Origin: Botrimarina hoheduenensis
GTDB lineage: Bacteria; Planctomycetota; Planctomycetia; Pirellulales; Lacipirellulaceae
NCBI RefSeq assembly: GCF_007859815.1
Contig: NZ_SJPH01000008.1
Coordinates: forward strand, 1-64,000
Direction: 5' to 3'
Length of the DNA: 64,000 nucleotides
Under the pieces are notes generated by a model. That model was not told where the DNA came from and did no database searches. It saw only the letters and a list, made by a program, of their open reading frames with translations. Below are positions 7,606 through 15,862 of the stretch, in pieces (position 1 is the first letter of the stretch; every line of letters begins with the position of its first letter). The position numbers and the translations under genes were made by a program.

Positions 7606-8682
7606 ATGCACCAAGCTGCTTCGAATACGGTAGCCGATTCTCTTAACGCGCTCGCGAGTGCTCTTGCTTCGTTGTACGAAGACTCGAGGCACCTAAGTGC
7701 GGACTTTGACTTTGGCGGTTTCGTGTTTCCAAGCGATGACGAGGGCGACGTTTGGACTTACGGAATCATTACACCACAGGGCGATGCGAACTGGCGGGGT
7801 GGCTGGCCTAACTGGGTGCCAAAGATACTCCATCGCAAAGATTGGCGTTATCGGCTGGATGAAGCCATGTTTTCCGTCCAGGAGTACGCAGAAGAAAGGA
7901 ATCTAAACAAGCCCGATTTTCCACAGCCAATTAAGCAAACCTTCCAAGCTTTGTTCAATGGTAAAGCGCCGGAATGGATGGGTTATAGGAAGTGCGAATC
8001 TTCAGAACCTTGCCTCTGCTTTCGTGAAAAGTACTCTGAATTAGAAACAGCGATCACTTCAGTTGAATATAGTCTACGAGCCGCGTCTCCCGAATGGATT
8101 CGAGCGGTGGATAGTCTTGGAGCAAGAAACTGGCGTGAACGCCTCTTACGGAAAGTGATTGACCCACTCAAGTACTCTCCCTCTTATTTTGAAGACGATC
8201 GCAAGCCGTTCAACTATCCCAGCACAAGCCGGCAGTACTTGGAATTGTCACGTGGTCTCGCTCCTGTAAAAAGCTGGGCCAAGGGTTTAGGCGAGCTACG
8301 AAGCTATATCAAGGACGCTGAAGCTTGCCGATACGTCGGTCTAGTTCAGCCGGTCGGAGGTAGCAGCCAGACCGTGACATCCGCTCGGGATGAGTCAGAA
8401 GATGCAGTGAGTTTGCAGCCCGCTCAGCAGAAGGCCTGGGCTAGCTACTTACTAGCGGAAGCGAAGATAGGGCTCGGTAGGACGGACAGGGAGACCTACG
8501 ATTGGTTGGCCGAATGCGACGCGGAGCTGTTCGTCGGCCCCCTTGCAGATTACGAATTGCCATCCTGCGACACTTGGCAACGGCAATTGCGGGCGGCTCG
8601 CAAACACTTCGGCGGGCAGAAGAATCAGCCTCGGGCGAGTCGCCCGTCCGGAGGATCGATTGTGTTAGCGTCCGAGATTTAG
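7606..8682 (+). CDS. unknown 358-aa accessory protein
   Basis: This soluble protein is not recognised. It starts at ATG 7606 (MHQAASNTVADSLNALASAL). The N-terminal part is acidic and aromatic (DFDFGGFVFPSDDEGDVWTY, WRGGWPNWVPKIL). A Cys-containing segment follows at about 128-137 (CESSEPCLCF). The C-terminal 90 residues read like a separate helical module (DRETYDWLAECDAELF, WQRQLRAARKHFGGQKNQPR, GGSIVLASEI). That end recalls C-terminal modules of planctomycete mobile-element proteins, an unverified impression. Codon use is clearly less GC-rich than the genes at 9.6-12.4 kb, pointing to a different origin. A strong hairpin follows 25 bp downstream, and the replication module of the tRNA-Cys element starts about 210 bp further on, so it may be cargo of that element. 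Confidence 0.75.
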   Translation: MHQAASNTVADSLNALASALASLYEDSRHLSADFDFGGFVFPSDDEGDVWTYGIITPQGDANWRGGWPNWVPKILHRKDWRYRLDEAMFSVQEYAEERNLNKPDFPQPIKQTFQALFNGKAPEWMGYRKCESSEPCLCFREKYSELETAITSVEYSLRAASPEWIRAVDSLGARNWRERLLRKVIDPLKYSPSYFEDDRKPFNYPSTSRQYLELSRGLAPVKSWAKGLGELRSYIKDAEACRYVGLVQPVGGSSQTVTSARDESEDAVSLQPAQQKAWASYLLAEAKIGLGRTDRETYDWLAECDAELFVGPLADYELPSCDTWQRQLRAARKHFGGQKNQPRASRPSGGSIVLASEI

Positions 8683-8706
8683 GTCGCCGACCTCGCAAAC
8701 CGGACT

Positions 8707-8735
8707 AGACCGGATTTTATTCAGAAATCCGGTCT
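8707..8735. terminator. hairpin after the 358-aa gene
   Basis: Perfect 11-bp arms AGACCGGATTT and AAATCCGGTCT enclose a 7-nt loop. There is no clear T-run, so it may be a bidirectional or weak terminator, or a mark of the junction between the AT-richer cargo and the GC-rich replication module. Confidence 0.45.
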
Positions 8736-8894
8736 GAATCCTCGTACTGCAAATTGCGAGCAATTAGCAGTATCCCCCGAATAGTCCTGGGCGGATCGTC
8801 CACGATCCGCCTCGATCCGGTTTCCGTTCTATAGCGGCTTGCTGATGACTAGCCCTGTGAGGGGCGGGCAAGTAGCAGAAACCGGAGGCCGAAT

Positions 8895-9134
8895 ATGGCT
8901 ACCACTACTATGGCTTACGCGGTCGACTCCGCGCCTATGTATCTGAACGCTGAGACCTGCGCGTCTCGCTACGGCGTGTCCCCTTCCCATTGGAGAAGGC
9001 TGGTTGACGCCGGCCGCGCTCCCCAGCCAGTACGGCTCGGGCGTCTTGTAAGGTGGGCGGTTACCACTCTCGACCGTTGGGATTCTGACGGTTGCCCGAC
9101 TTGCCGCCCGTCGCGGGCAAGGGGCGCCAAATGA
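8895..9134 (+). CDS. AlpA/excisionase-like HTH protein
   Basis: This 79-aa protein has a MerR/AlpA-type helix-turn-helix, a type that directs excision or activates early genes in integrative elements. The fold signature is YLNAETCASRYGVSPSHWRR (target-recognition helix), then the wing VRLGRLVRWAVTTLDRW. CCGGAGG precedes the ATG by 7 bp. It is the first gene of a tightly coupled plus-strand run ending in the integrase: its TGA overlaps the next ATG (ATGA, 9131-9134). Confidence 0.8.
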   Translation: MATTTMAYAVDSAPMYLNAETCASRYGVSPSHWRRLVDAGRAPQPVRLGRLVRWAVTTLDRWDSDGCPTCRPSRARGAK

Positions 9135-9640
9135 CCAGGACGAAGAGAGATTCCGATGACCTTCGCAGCCCTCGGGACCACTGGCCCGTCGATCGCGCCC
9201 CCCGAAGTGGCGATAGCGATCTGAGTATCGACGCCACACGGCAAATTGATCCGATGTCCCTTCGTGTGGTGAATGGACAGATGGCGTTGATGTGCGCACT
9301 GCTTCAGTCTGCAGACAGGAAGGCAACAATCGACGATGCAACGAGCCCCGTCGAACGAGAGTTCAGCTTTACAAGCGGCGGCCGCTGGCGTGGGCAAGTC
9401 GTCCGAGGACTCAAAGCCCAAAGCCTCATCGAACGAGTCGGCTACACGGTGAGCGAGCGACCGTCTCGCCATTTTGGCACGGTCGCGGTCTGGAGGCGGG
9501 CTAATCGCGACAGAGGTATCTCTTCCCGAGCGCGGCTCTTAGCGGTGCGCGACAACCTCATAAACAAAACAACGCCCACGTTACCAGACGGCGATTTGGA
9601 CGATTCAAACCTCAACTCGGAGGATTCAAACCGTGGGTAA
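9131..9640 (+). CDS. hypothetical wHTH-like protein, 169 aa
   Basis: The ATG overlaps the upstream stop, so translation is probably coupled. Residues 40-130 look like a winged-helix domain: SLRVVNGQMALMCALLQ, a middle beta hairpin (REFSFTSGGRWRGQVVRGLK), then LIERVGYTVSERPSRHFGT. N- and C-terminal stretches are polar and probably disordered. No family is assigned. Position between an excisionase-like gene and the replication genes suggests a regulator or replication accessory factor. Confidence 0.65.
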   Translation: MTRTKRDSDDLRSPRDHWPVDRAPRSGDSDLSIDATRQIDPMSLRVVNGQMALMCALLQSADRKATIDDATSPVEREFSFTSGGRWRGQVVRGLKAQSLIERVGYTVSERPSRHFGTVAVWRRANRDRGISSRARLLAVRDNLINKTTPTLPDGDLDDSNLNSEDSNRG

Positions 9641-10118
9641 GCTAACTGACATTTTAGCCGCCGGCGGCTTTGGCGGCGACGACTTTACGAAGAATTGGCA
9701 ATCGACCGTCGCGGCTGACGAGTTCGAGCCGCTACCAACCGGTGAGTACGTCGCGACGATTCAGCACGGTGAATTGACGACGGTCGGCTCAAAGGATACG
9801 CCCAGCTACAAGCTGACGTTCCGAGTTGCCGAAGGTGACCACGCTGATCGACTTTTCTGGCATGATGTATGGCTAACAAGAGCAGCCCTCCCACAAGCGA
9901 AGCGGGATCTGGCAAAGCTTGGCGTCACCGATCCGACGCAGCTGGAGAGGGCGATCCCGATAGGAATCGTCTGCAAAGTCCGGCTTGCTCTGCGGCGTGA
10001 CGACGACGGCACGGAACGTAATCGGGTCCAGCGATTTGAAGTGCTGCGGATTGAGACGCCCGAGGCGGATCCATACGCTCCGCTGTATGGAGAGGAGGAC
10101 GCAACCGATGCCGCATAA
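9633..10118 (+). CDS. DUF669-like single-strand-DNA-binding-type protein
   Basis: This 161-aa protein resembles phage DUF669 proteins, which occur beside primases and helicases and probably bind single-stranded DNA. Hallmarks are the N-terminal GDDFTKNWQSTVAADEFEPL, LPTGEYVATIQHGEL, a beta-strand TPSYKLTFRVAEGDHADRLF and WLTRAALPQAKRDLAKLGV. The start is GTG at 9633, overlapping the upstream stop, with CGGAGG about 10 bp before it. The acidic C-terminus (ADPYAPLYGEEDATDAA) is SSB-like. Function is inferred from family and context. Confidence 0.7.
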   Translation: MGKLTDILAAGGFGGDDFTKNWQSTVAADEFEPLPTGEYVATIQHGELTTVGSKDTPSYKLTFRVAEGDHADRLFWHDVWLTRAALPQAKRDLAKLGVTDPTQLERAIPIGIVCKVRLALRRDDDGTERNRVQRFEVLRIETPEADPYAPLYGEEDATDAA

Positions 10119-11079
10119 CAACGCGACGCCCTACGGGTTTCGTGTTGTCGGCGGGCGCCACGGCCTGCGGCGGCTTGTCACTTGGCAAGCCGCCCTGGCC
10201 GGGCACGCCGCCTGCGAAGCCCGGGCCGAGAATGACCGCGAAAGCTACTTGTCGGCGTTCACGTTCGGCGATGAACTACGCGACCACCTGGCCGACACCG
10301 GCAGCGTGAAGGGTTACAGTGGGCCCTGTGGCGCGCTGTGGCTGTGGTTCGACCTCGACGACGCCGACGACCCGAGCCGCACCCTCGACGCCGCTAGGCG
10401 GCTCTGTGCGGGGCTGATCGATCGCTATGGAATCGATGGCGACGACCTGCTGATTTTCTACTCGGGCGCGAAGGGCTACCACGTTGGTCTGCCGACGGCG
10501 CTGTGCGGATCACCCGCGCCCTCGGCGGGGTTCCACCGCGTTGCGCGCCGGTTCGCCGAAGCGACCGCCGAGCGGCTGCGATTGCAAATCGACTCGGGCG
10601 TTTACGATCGTGTGCGGCTCTTCCGCTCGCCAAACAGCCGCCACCAGAGGACGGGCCGCTACAAGCGCCGCCTCACGTTCGACGAACTGCTCGGCTTGCG
10701 TCACGACGCCATCGAGCGAATGGCTGCGGCCCCCGAGCCGTTTGACCTGCCGACGGCGCCCGCGCTCGACTTCCAAGCGCTCGCCGATTGGAACCAAGCC
10801 GCCGATGCGGTGAAGGCGGACGACGACGCCCGCGCCGAGCGGCGGGCCGCGGCGACCGGCGTGACGCTCAACCGCCGGACGCTCGACTTCATCCGCAACG
10901 GCGCCAGCGAAGGGGACCGCCACCGGCTGCTCTACTCGGCAGCGGCGAACCTAGCGGAATTCGGGGCGAGCTACGAGCTGGCCGCCGCGCTGCTGACGGA
11001 GTCCGCCCTCGATTCGGGCCTGCCGCCGTCGGAAGTGGCGCGGCAAATCAAGTGCGGAGTGGAGGGCGTCAAGCAATGA
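10108..11079 (+). CDS. archaeo-eukaryotic-type (AEP/PrimPol-like) primase
   Basis: This 323-aa protein should make primers for replication of the element. The AEP catalytic motifs are visible: WFDLD at 80-84 (metal-binding D82, D84), then FYSGAKGYHVGLP at 117-129 (sxH-type motif with K122 and H125), and the third acidic motif near IDSGVYDRVRLFR. The start ATG at 10108 follows AGAGGAGGA by 9 bp and overlaps the DUF669-like gene; the stop overlaps the next gene's ATG (ATGA). Absence of a fused helicase is matched by the separate ATPase downstream. It may also have polymerase activity, which cannot be judged here. Confidence 0.85.
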   Translation: MPHNNATPYGFRVVGGRHGLRRLVTWQAALAGHAACEARAENDRESYLSAFTFGDELRDHLADTGSVKGYSGPCGALWLWFDLDDADDPSRTLDAARRLCAGLIDRYGIDGDDLLIFYSGAKGYHVGLPTALCGSPAPSAGFHRVARRFAEATAERLRLQIDSGVYDRVRLFRSPNSRHQRTGRYKRRLTFDELLGLRHDAIERMAAAPEPFDLPTAPALDFQALADWNQAADAVKADDDARAERRAAATGVTLNRRTLDFIRNGASEGDRHRLLYSAAANLAEFGASYELAAALLTESALDSGLPPSEVARQIKCGVEGVKQ

Positions 11080-11969
11080 GCAACCGCTACGAAACCGCCG
11101 GCAACCTGCTCGGCACCTGGCGCGACGACCTGATGACCGGTGAGCGGCCGCCGCGTTGGCCGGTCGGACCGGCCGTGTTCGACCCGATCGAGCTGGGGCC
11201 AGGGCTGGTGGTGCTGCTCGGCGGCGCGCCGGGGGCCGGCAAAACCGCCCTGGCCATGCAATGGACGCTCGACGCCCTGCGGCTGTCGCCCGACCTGCGG
11301 GGTCTGGTGGTGAACGTCGAGACAACGCCCGCCGTCCTGCTCGATCGCCAGTTGGCGAGGCTGTCGGGCATCCCGCTCGCCACGGTTCGCGACCGGGGGT
11401 TCGACGAGCTGCACGGCGAGCGGCTGGCGTTCGGCATCGACGCCGTCGAGGCGGTCGCCGACCGGCTGGCGTTCCTGACGCCGCCGTTTGATCTGCCGTC
11501 GATCGCCACGGCCGCCGACGACTTCGGCGCCAACCTGCTGGTGCTCGACTACGCGCAGCGCATCGACGCTGGTCCTCACGCCGACAAACGCAATGCCGTC
11601 AACTTGCTGATGGACTACCTGCGGCGGTTCGCCGGCGCAGGGGTCGGCGTGCTCGCCCTAGCAGCCGTTGGGCGGACGAAAGACGCCAAAGGCCGCAGCA
11701 GCTACGCCGCCGAGGGGCTCGGGCTGGCCAGCTTCCGCGAATCGAGTGAGCTTGAGTTCGGCTGCGACAGCGCCTACATGCTCAGCCGCGGCAGCGGGCC
11801 CCACGTGGCCGATCTGCGTTGCCTCAAGAACCGCCACGGGGAGCTGATCGACCTGCGGCTGCAGTTCGACGGCTCGTTGCAACGGTTCGAGACGCAAGGC
11901 GACTTCGCCGGCGGTGGGGCGGTTGAATCGCTCGGTGAGCTGTGGAACGCGACGGAGGGCGCCGCATGA
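11076..11969 (+). CDS. RecA/DnaB-fold replicative ATPase (helicase-like)
   Basis: This 297-aa P-loop ATPase resembles the C-terminal domain of DnaB-type helicases or plasmid RepA. Walker A is GAPGAGKT (50-57) and Walker B LLVLDYAQ (154-161), with a VETTPAVLL sensor-like strand between. A later segment (GVGVLALAAVGRTK) resembles the DnaB sensor region. No N-terminal primase-interaction domain is present, so it is short compared with DnaB. The ATG overlaps the primase stop, and the two probably form a priming-unwinding pair. It could alternatively be a recombinase-type ATPase. Confidence 0.8.
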   Translation: MSNRYETAGNLLGTWRDDLMTGERPPRWPVGPAVFDPIELGPGLVVLLGGAPGAGKTALAMQWTLDALRLSPDLRGLVVNVETTPAVLLDRQLARLSGIPLATVRDRGFDELHGERLAFGIDAVEAVADRLAFLTPPFDLPSIATAADDFGANLLVLDYAQRIDAGPHADKRNAVNLLMDYLRRFAGAGVGVLALAAVGRTKDAKGRSSYAAEGLGLASFRESSELEFGCDSAYMLSRGSGPHVADLRCLKNRHGELIDLRLQFDGSLQRFETQGDFAGGGAVESLGELWNATEGAA

Positions 11970-12415
11970 ATGATCGCCAACCGCCACGAGGCTGCGACGT
12001 GCTGCCGCCAATGACGCCGCCGACGCCGCGCCCGCAATCACAGTGTTCAGATCTGCCCCGCAATGCGGCGCAATCCGTCGCCAAAAAGAAGGCCGCAGGG
12101 CGCTTCGCCACGCTCAACCGGTTCGTCGATACGGGCGCCCGGTTGGTGGACACTACGGCGCAGGCGTGCTGGTGGGTTCTCTATCGCGAAACGAAGCCCG
12201 ACGGGCTAGCGACCGTCTCGCACCAACGGGTCGCCGAGTGCGTCGGCGTCAATCGCAAGACGGTGACGCGAGCGCTGCGGCGGTTGGAGTCGGCGCGGCT
12301 GCTAACCGTAGTGCGACAGGGTGGCTGGCGGCGCGGCCCCTCGACGTACCGCCTTCACGCCACGCCCAAGCGGCCGAAGCCCACCAGCGGCCCAAGTACC
12401 ACAAGTGAGCCTTAG
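11966..12415 (+). CDS. winged-helix protein, replication-initiator or regulator-like
   Basis: This 149-aa protein starts at an ATG overlapping the ATPase stop (ATGA). After a Pro-rich N-terminus it has a helix (TTAQACWWVLYRE) and a GntR/Rep-like winged helix: ATVSHQRVAECVGVNRKTV, ALRRLESARLLTVV, GGWRRGPSTYRL. The tail is Pro/Lys/Ser-rich. As the last gene of the coupled run after primase and ATPase, it may bind the element's origin or control copy state (inference). Confidence 0.65.
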   Translation: MNDRQPPRGCDVLPPMTPPTPRPQSQCSDLPRNAAQSVAKKKAAGRFATLNRFVDTGARLVDTTAQACWWVLYRETKPDGLATVSHQRVAECVGVNRKTVTRALRRLESARLLTVVRQGGWRRGPSTYRLHATPKRPKPTSGPSTTSEP

Positions 12416-12830
12416 CCAAGTACCACCTGCGCCCTATTGCTAGTACCACCCGCGCCCCATGAACCAGAAAACCAGAAGGCGTGAGCGCTTCTGAAGTTGC
12501 TGCGCAACGAAGCGTCACGCACCAAAAAGAGCCGCCCCCACGCCCGCGATCCTAACCGGCCTGCGGCGCCTAGGGAACAAACCACTAACCCTCAGCAACG
12601 GCGTTCGGGCATCGACCCGCCGCCGCGCTGCCCCCCTGACCACCGCGACCCGGCCGTCTGGAAATTGGCCACCGACCCAAAACGCCCGGGCTACCGCTGA
12701 GCCGCCTGCGGCTTCCGCGGCTGGTTCTATGGGTATGTGCCGCCCAAACGCAAGAAACCAACCCGCCGGCGTTGACTTGAGCCGCGCCGGTTGTCCTAAT
12801 TGTGACATGCCTGGGCGACATTTCCTGACG
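12416..12830 (+). other. spacer between replication module and HTH/nuclease genes
   Basis: The stretch holds only a doubtful 67-codon frame (12497-12700) of Arg/Pro-rich low-complexity composition without a ribosome-binding site. It could hold the element's origin or promoters for the next genes, but no iterons or clear boxes were seen. Confidence 0.35.
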
Positions 12831-13031
12831 ATGACCGAAGCGTTGCGCGACGCTCTCCTGAACGACCCGCGTAGCTACAACCAAGTGGCGAAGCTCACGG
12901 GTCTAACCCGCACGAGTCTGATGGCGTTCGCCGAGGGCAAGCGATCGCTGCGGCTCGACCTGGCGGACCGCCTGGCGGCGTTCTATCAACTGGCTCTTCT
13001 CCGTATTGAGGATGCGAAGTGGGTGAACTAG
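12831..13031 (+). CDS. small XRE-like helix-turn-helix protein
   Basis: This 66-aa DNA-binding protein starts MTEALRDALLNDPRSYNQVA, with the HTH in AKLTGLTRTSLMAFAEGKRS and the closing helix LRLDLADRLAAFYQLAL. In-frame ATGs at 12807 and 12729 exist, but conservation-like content starts at 12831 and none has a good ribosome-binding site. The stop overlaps the GTG of the nuclease gene, so both are probably co-translated and the HTH protein may control the nuclease, as in restriction-modification C proteins (inference). Confidence 0.65.
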   Translation: MTEALRDALLNDPRSYNQVAKLTGLTRTSLMAFAEGKRSLRLDLADRLAAFYQLALLRIEDAKWVN

Positions 13032-14101
13032 TCGACGAGATTCGGAAGGTCAAGCAGCGTATCGAAAAGTACGGTGTCAAAGGAATCAATGAGCAAGACA
13101 CCAAGGCGACGCTGATTCAGCCGATCTTGCGAACTCTTGGCTGGGACGTTGAAGACCTCGAAGACGTTCAGCGCGAATACAAGCCGCGGAAGCAGGATAA
13201 GCCGGTGGATTACGCGCTGATGCTACTGCGTACACCATGCTTGTTTGTTGAGGCTAAGGCGTTGGGCCAGAACCTCGATGACCGTAAGTGGGCTAGTCAA
13301 TTTATGGGATATGCCGGTGTTGCTGGCGTACGTTGGGTAGCGCTGACCGATGGCAACGAGTATCGGCTGTACAACACTCACGCCGCAGTACCTGTTGAAG
13401 AGAAGTTATTCAGGAGCGTCAAGATAACTGACTCGATCGAGGACGCCGCAGCGACGCTCTGTCTCTTGTCCCGCGACCGAATGCAAGGAAACGAGATTGA
13501 CAGTTTGTGGAACGCCTTTTTTATCGATAAGCAAGTGCGATCCGCTATTGATGAGCTTCTGCTCGATGGCGGTGACGCCGCACTGATGAGAATATTGAGC
13601 AAGCGGCTACCCAATCTTGCCAACAAGGATATTAGGGCGAGCCTGCGGCGCGCTGAAGTGACCGTCAGTTTTCCCGTTGCCCCTACCGACTCGCCAGACT
13701 CACCGCTAAAGCGTAAGCCGCCCGCGAAGGCGAGACGTAAGCCGTCGCGGCAAACGCCGAAGCGGCCGCGCTCGGCTAGTGGTCAACTGATAGACATGGG
13801 AGTGCAGAAGCGTCAACAGTTGAGCGTGTTGATGGAGCACGGCTATGTCGCTGCGGGGCAAGAACTCTTGGCTCGATACCGTGGCGCAGATATTTCCGCA
13901 ACGATAACGAAAGCTGGAAAGGTCAAGTTCGATGGTGCAGAGTACGAATCGCTATCTGCTGCAGGAGCGGCGGCGAAGAGCGTCTACGGGGGCGGTGGCC
14001 ATCTTGCGACCGACGGCTGGACGTTCTGGCAGACTGCGGTCGATGGCGGCTCTGTCGTACCGATGAAGGCGATTCGCAGCAATTACCTATCAAAGAAGTA
14101 G
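13019..14101 (+). CDS. HSDR_N-domain nuclease-like protein with C-terminal RAMA domain
   Basis: This 360-aa protein couples a type I restriction HsdR N-terminal-like PD-(D/E)xK fold with a RAMA (restriction enzyme adenine methylase associated) domain. The first part has NEQDTKATLIQPILRTLGW, Asp64 in PVDYALMLL and FVEAKAL (Glu78, Lys80), giving the D...ExK triad. A basic Lys/Pro/Arg linker follows at about 230-262, then the RAMA-like end with VAAGQELLARYRGADISATI, KVKFDGAEYESLSAAGAAAK and DGWTFW. There is no helicase motor and no methylase nearby. The GTG start at 13019 overlaps the HTH gene. Likely a defence or exclusion function aimed at modified DNA; regulatory roles cannot be excluded. Confidence 0.75.
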   Translation: MGELVDEIRKVKQRIEKYGVKGINEQDTKATLIQPILRTLGWDVEDLEDVQREYKPRKQDKPVDYALMLLRTPCLFVEAKALGQNLDDRKWASQFMGYAGVAGVRWVALTDGNEYRLYNTHAAVPVEEKLFRSVKITDSIEDAAATLCLLSRDRMQGNEIDSLWNAFFIDKQVRSAIDELLLDGGDAALMRILSKRLPNLANKDIRASLRRAEVTVSFPVAPTDSPDSPLKRKPPAKARRKPSRQTPKRPRSASGQLIDMGVQKRQQLSVLMEHGYVAAGQELLARYRGADISATITKAGKVKFDGAEYESLSAAGAAAKSVYGGGGHLATDGWTFWQTAVDGGSVVPMKAIRSNYLSKK

Positions 14102-14107
14102 TGAGCT

Positions 14108-15862
14108 ATGGCAACCGTCTACCGCAAAACTGTCACCCGCCCGCTCCCCGAGGGCGCCGAGCTACTCACCCGTAAGGGCCGACAGCTCGCCCGCTGGCGA
14201 GATCGGAAGGGCGAGCGCCGCACGGGCACCGTCATCGAAGGGCGCGACGGGACGCTGCGGGTTAGCGTCGAGTCGGCAACGTACATCGCCAAATACCGCG
14301 ACGGCTCGGGCGTCGTCCGCGAAGTCTCTACCGGCTGCCGTAGCAAAGACGCCGCGCTCGCTGTGCTCCGCGACCTTGTGGAACGGGCCGAGAAGGTCCG
14401 CGCCGGCGTCGTCACGGCCGCCGACGACGTCGTGCGTGACTGGCTGCCGACTCCGATCACCAAGTCGATATCCGACTACACTAGCGAATTGAGGGACCGC
14501 GGACGCAGCGTGAAACATATCGCCGACTGTCAACGACTAACGAGCAGAGTCTTTGACGATTGCAGCATGATACTCCTGCGTGACGTTACCGCTGGACCAG
14601 TCGAGCGGTGGCTCCGCGATCGATCGGTTGAAGGATTAGCGCCGCGAACACGCAACAGCTACCTGCAAGCAGTGCGCGGATTCTGCCGCTGGTGCGTCGA
14701 GAAAGGGCGACTGTTGGCTGATCCGACTCGGAGCATCGCCAAGGTCAACGAATCATGTGACCGACGAAGACGTCGGCGATCAATGCTACCGGTAGAACTG
14801 CAGCGGTTGATCTACGTCACCACTTGGAGACCACTCGCCGAACGGGGCCGCCTTACCGTAGCTAAGCCCCGGACAGAGCGCCGCGGTAAACGCGACACCT
14901 GGACTCTTGCTCCGCTCACACTGGCCGACCTGCCCGCCGCAGTTGAACGGGCAAGGGAACGACTGGCCGACCGTCCGCAGACGATCGCCAAGCTAGAACG
15001 CCGTGGCCGCGGCCGTGCATTGACCTATAAGGCGCTTGTCCTCACCGGCCTGCGACGCAGCGAGCTTGCTAGCCTGACCGTGGCCGATGCGATCCTCGAC
15101 GCCGAGCCACCACGACTGGTGCTTGACGCAGCCAATGCCAAGAACGGCGAAGCTGCTGAGCTGCCGTTGCGTACCGACCTCGCTGACGACCTACGGACAT
15201 GGCTCGGCGGCTTGCTAGCGACGAAGTCGGCCAAGACCGGATCTGACAAAATGGTGCGTTTACCCGCTATAGGTATGCCAGCAGTCTTGACGCCACAGAC
15301 TCCCCTCTTTGTTGTACCCCCGCAGCTAATCAAGATTTTCGACGCCGACCTCGCCGTCGCTGGAATAGCAAAACAAGACGACCGCGGACGCACTCTCGAC
15401 GTTCACGCCCTGCGCCATTCGTTTGGTTCGCTGTTATCGGCGGGCGGGGTCTCGCCCCGTACGGCTCAGGCAGCGATGCGGCACTCGTCGATCGATTTGA
15501 CGATGAACGTCTACACCGATCCGAGGGTGCTCGACGTTGCTGGCGCACTCAATGTGCTGCCAGCATTGCCGCTAGAAGGCTCACCTTATAAGCCGCACCC
15601 CTGCGAAGCGACCGGCTCTTACGATCGAGGGCAAACCGCAAGCACAGCAAACCCAAACGTTGTTCATTCGGTTGCACCAACGGTTGCACCAAATTCTGGA
15701 AACTGGGGCAAACCGGAGGCTCTTGCTGACAATTCGCCCCCTCGCTCCCCGCAGCCAAGAAACGAAAAAACCCCGCGAAACGCTGGGGTTTCGCGGGGTT
15801 CGAGCGAGAGGCGCCGGGCGGAATCGAACCGCCGATGTCGGATTTGCAATCCGATGCCTTAG
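14108..15862 (+). CDS. tyrosine recombinase (integrase) of the tRNA-Cys element
   Basis: This 584-aa phage-type integrase, 6 bp after the nuclease gene, integrates and excises the element. The N-terminal arm-binding region resembles planctomycete integrases (RKTVTRPLPEGAELLTRKGR). A SAM-like domain lies at about 115-210. The catalytic set is Arg in TGLRRSELASL, HALRHSFGSLL, MRHSSIDLTMNVY with the nucleophile Tyr. An insertion of about 60 residues (GKRDTWTLAPLTLADLPAAV region) lies before the catalytic Arg. The last 25 codons read antisense through the tRNA-Cys gene (ESNRRCRICNPMP), so the true C-terminus depends on the integration site. All catalytic residues are present. Confidence 0.93.
   Translation: MATVYRKTVTRPLPEGAELLTRKGRQLARWRDRKGERRTGTVIEGRDGTLRVSVESATYIAKYRDGSGVVREVSTGCRSKDAALAVLRDLVERAEKVRAGVVTAADDVVRDWLPTPITKSISDYTSELRDRGRSVKHIADCQRLTSRVFDDCSMILLRDVTAGPVERWLRDRSVEGLAPRTRNSYLQAVRGFCRWCVEKGRLLADPTRSIAKVNESCDRRRRRRSMLPVELQRLIYVTTWRPLAERGRLTVAKPRTERRGKRDTWTLAPLTLADLPAAVERARERLADRPQTIAKLERRGRGRALTYKALVLTGLRRSELASLTVADAILDAEPPRLVLDAANAKNGEAAELPLRTDLADDLRTWLGGLLATKSAKTGSDKMVRLPAIGMPAVLTPQTPLFVVPPQLIKIFDADLAVAGIAKQDDRGRTLDVHALRHSFGSLLSAGGVSPRTAQAAMRHSSIDLTMNVYTDPRVLDVAGALNVLPALPLEGSPYKPHPCEATGSYDRGQTASTANPNVVHSVAPTVAPNSGNWGKPEALADNSPPRSPQPRNEKTPRNAGVSRGSSERRRAESNRRCRICNPMP
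15765..15800 (-). terminator. rho-independent terminator of tRNA-Cys
   Basis: On the minus strand, 13-bp arms AACCCCGCGAAAC/GTTTCGCGGGGTT with a 6-nt loop are followed by a run of six T. It starts 9 bp after the tRNA 3' end and lies inside the 3' part of the integrase reading frame. Confidence 0.85.

Noticed and set aside
6831..8895. Left att copy of the tRNA-Cys element
   Set aside because: I looked for repeats of the tRNA 3' half and anticodon arm and found none; the left boundary therefore remains open.
12497..12700. 67-codon Arg/Pro-rich gene
   Set aside because: No ribosome-binding site, low-complexity sequence, and no coupling with neighbours.
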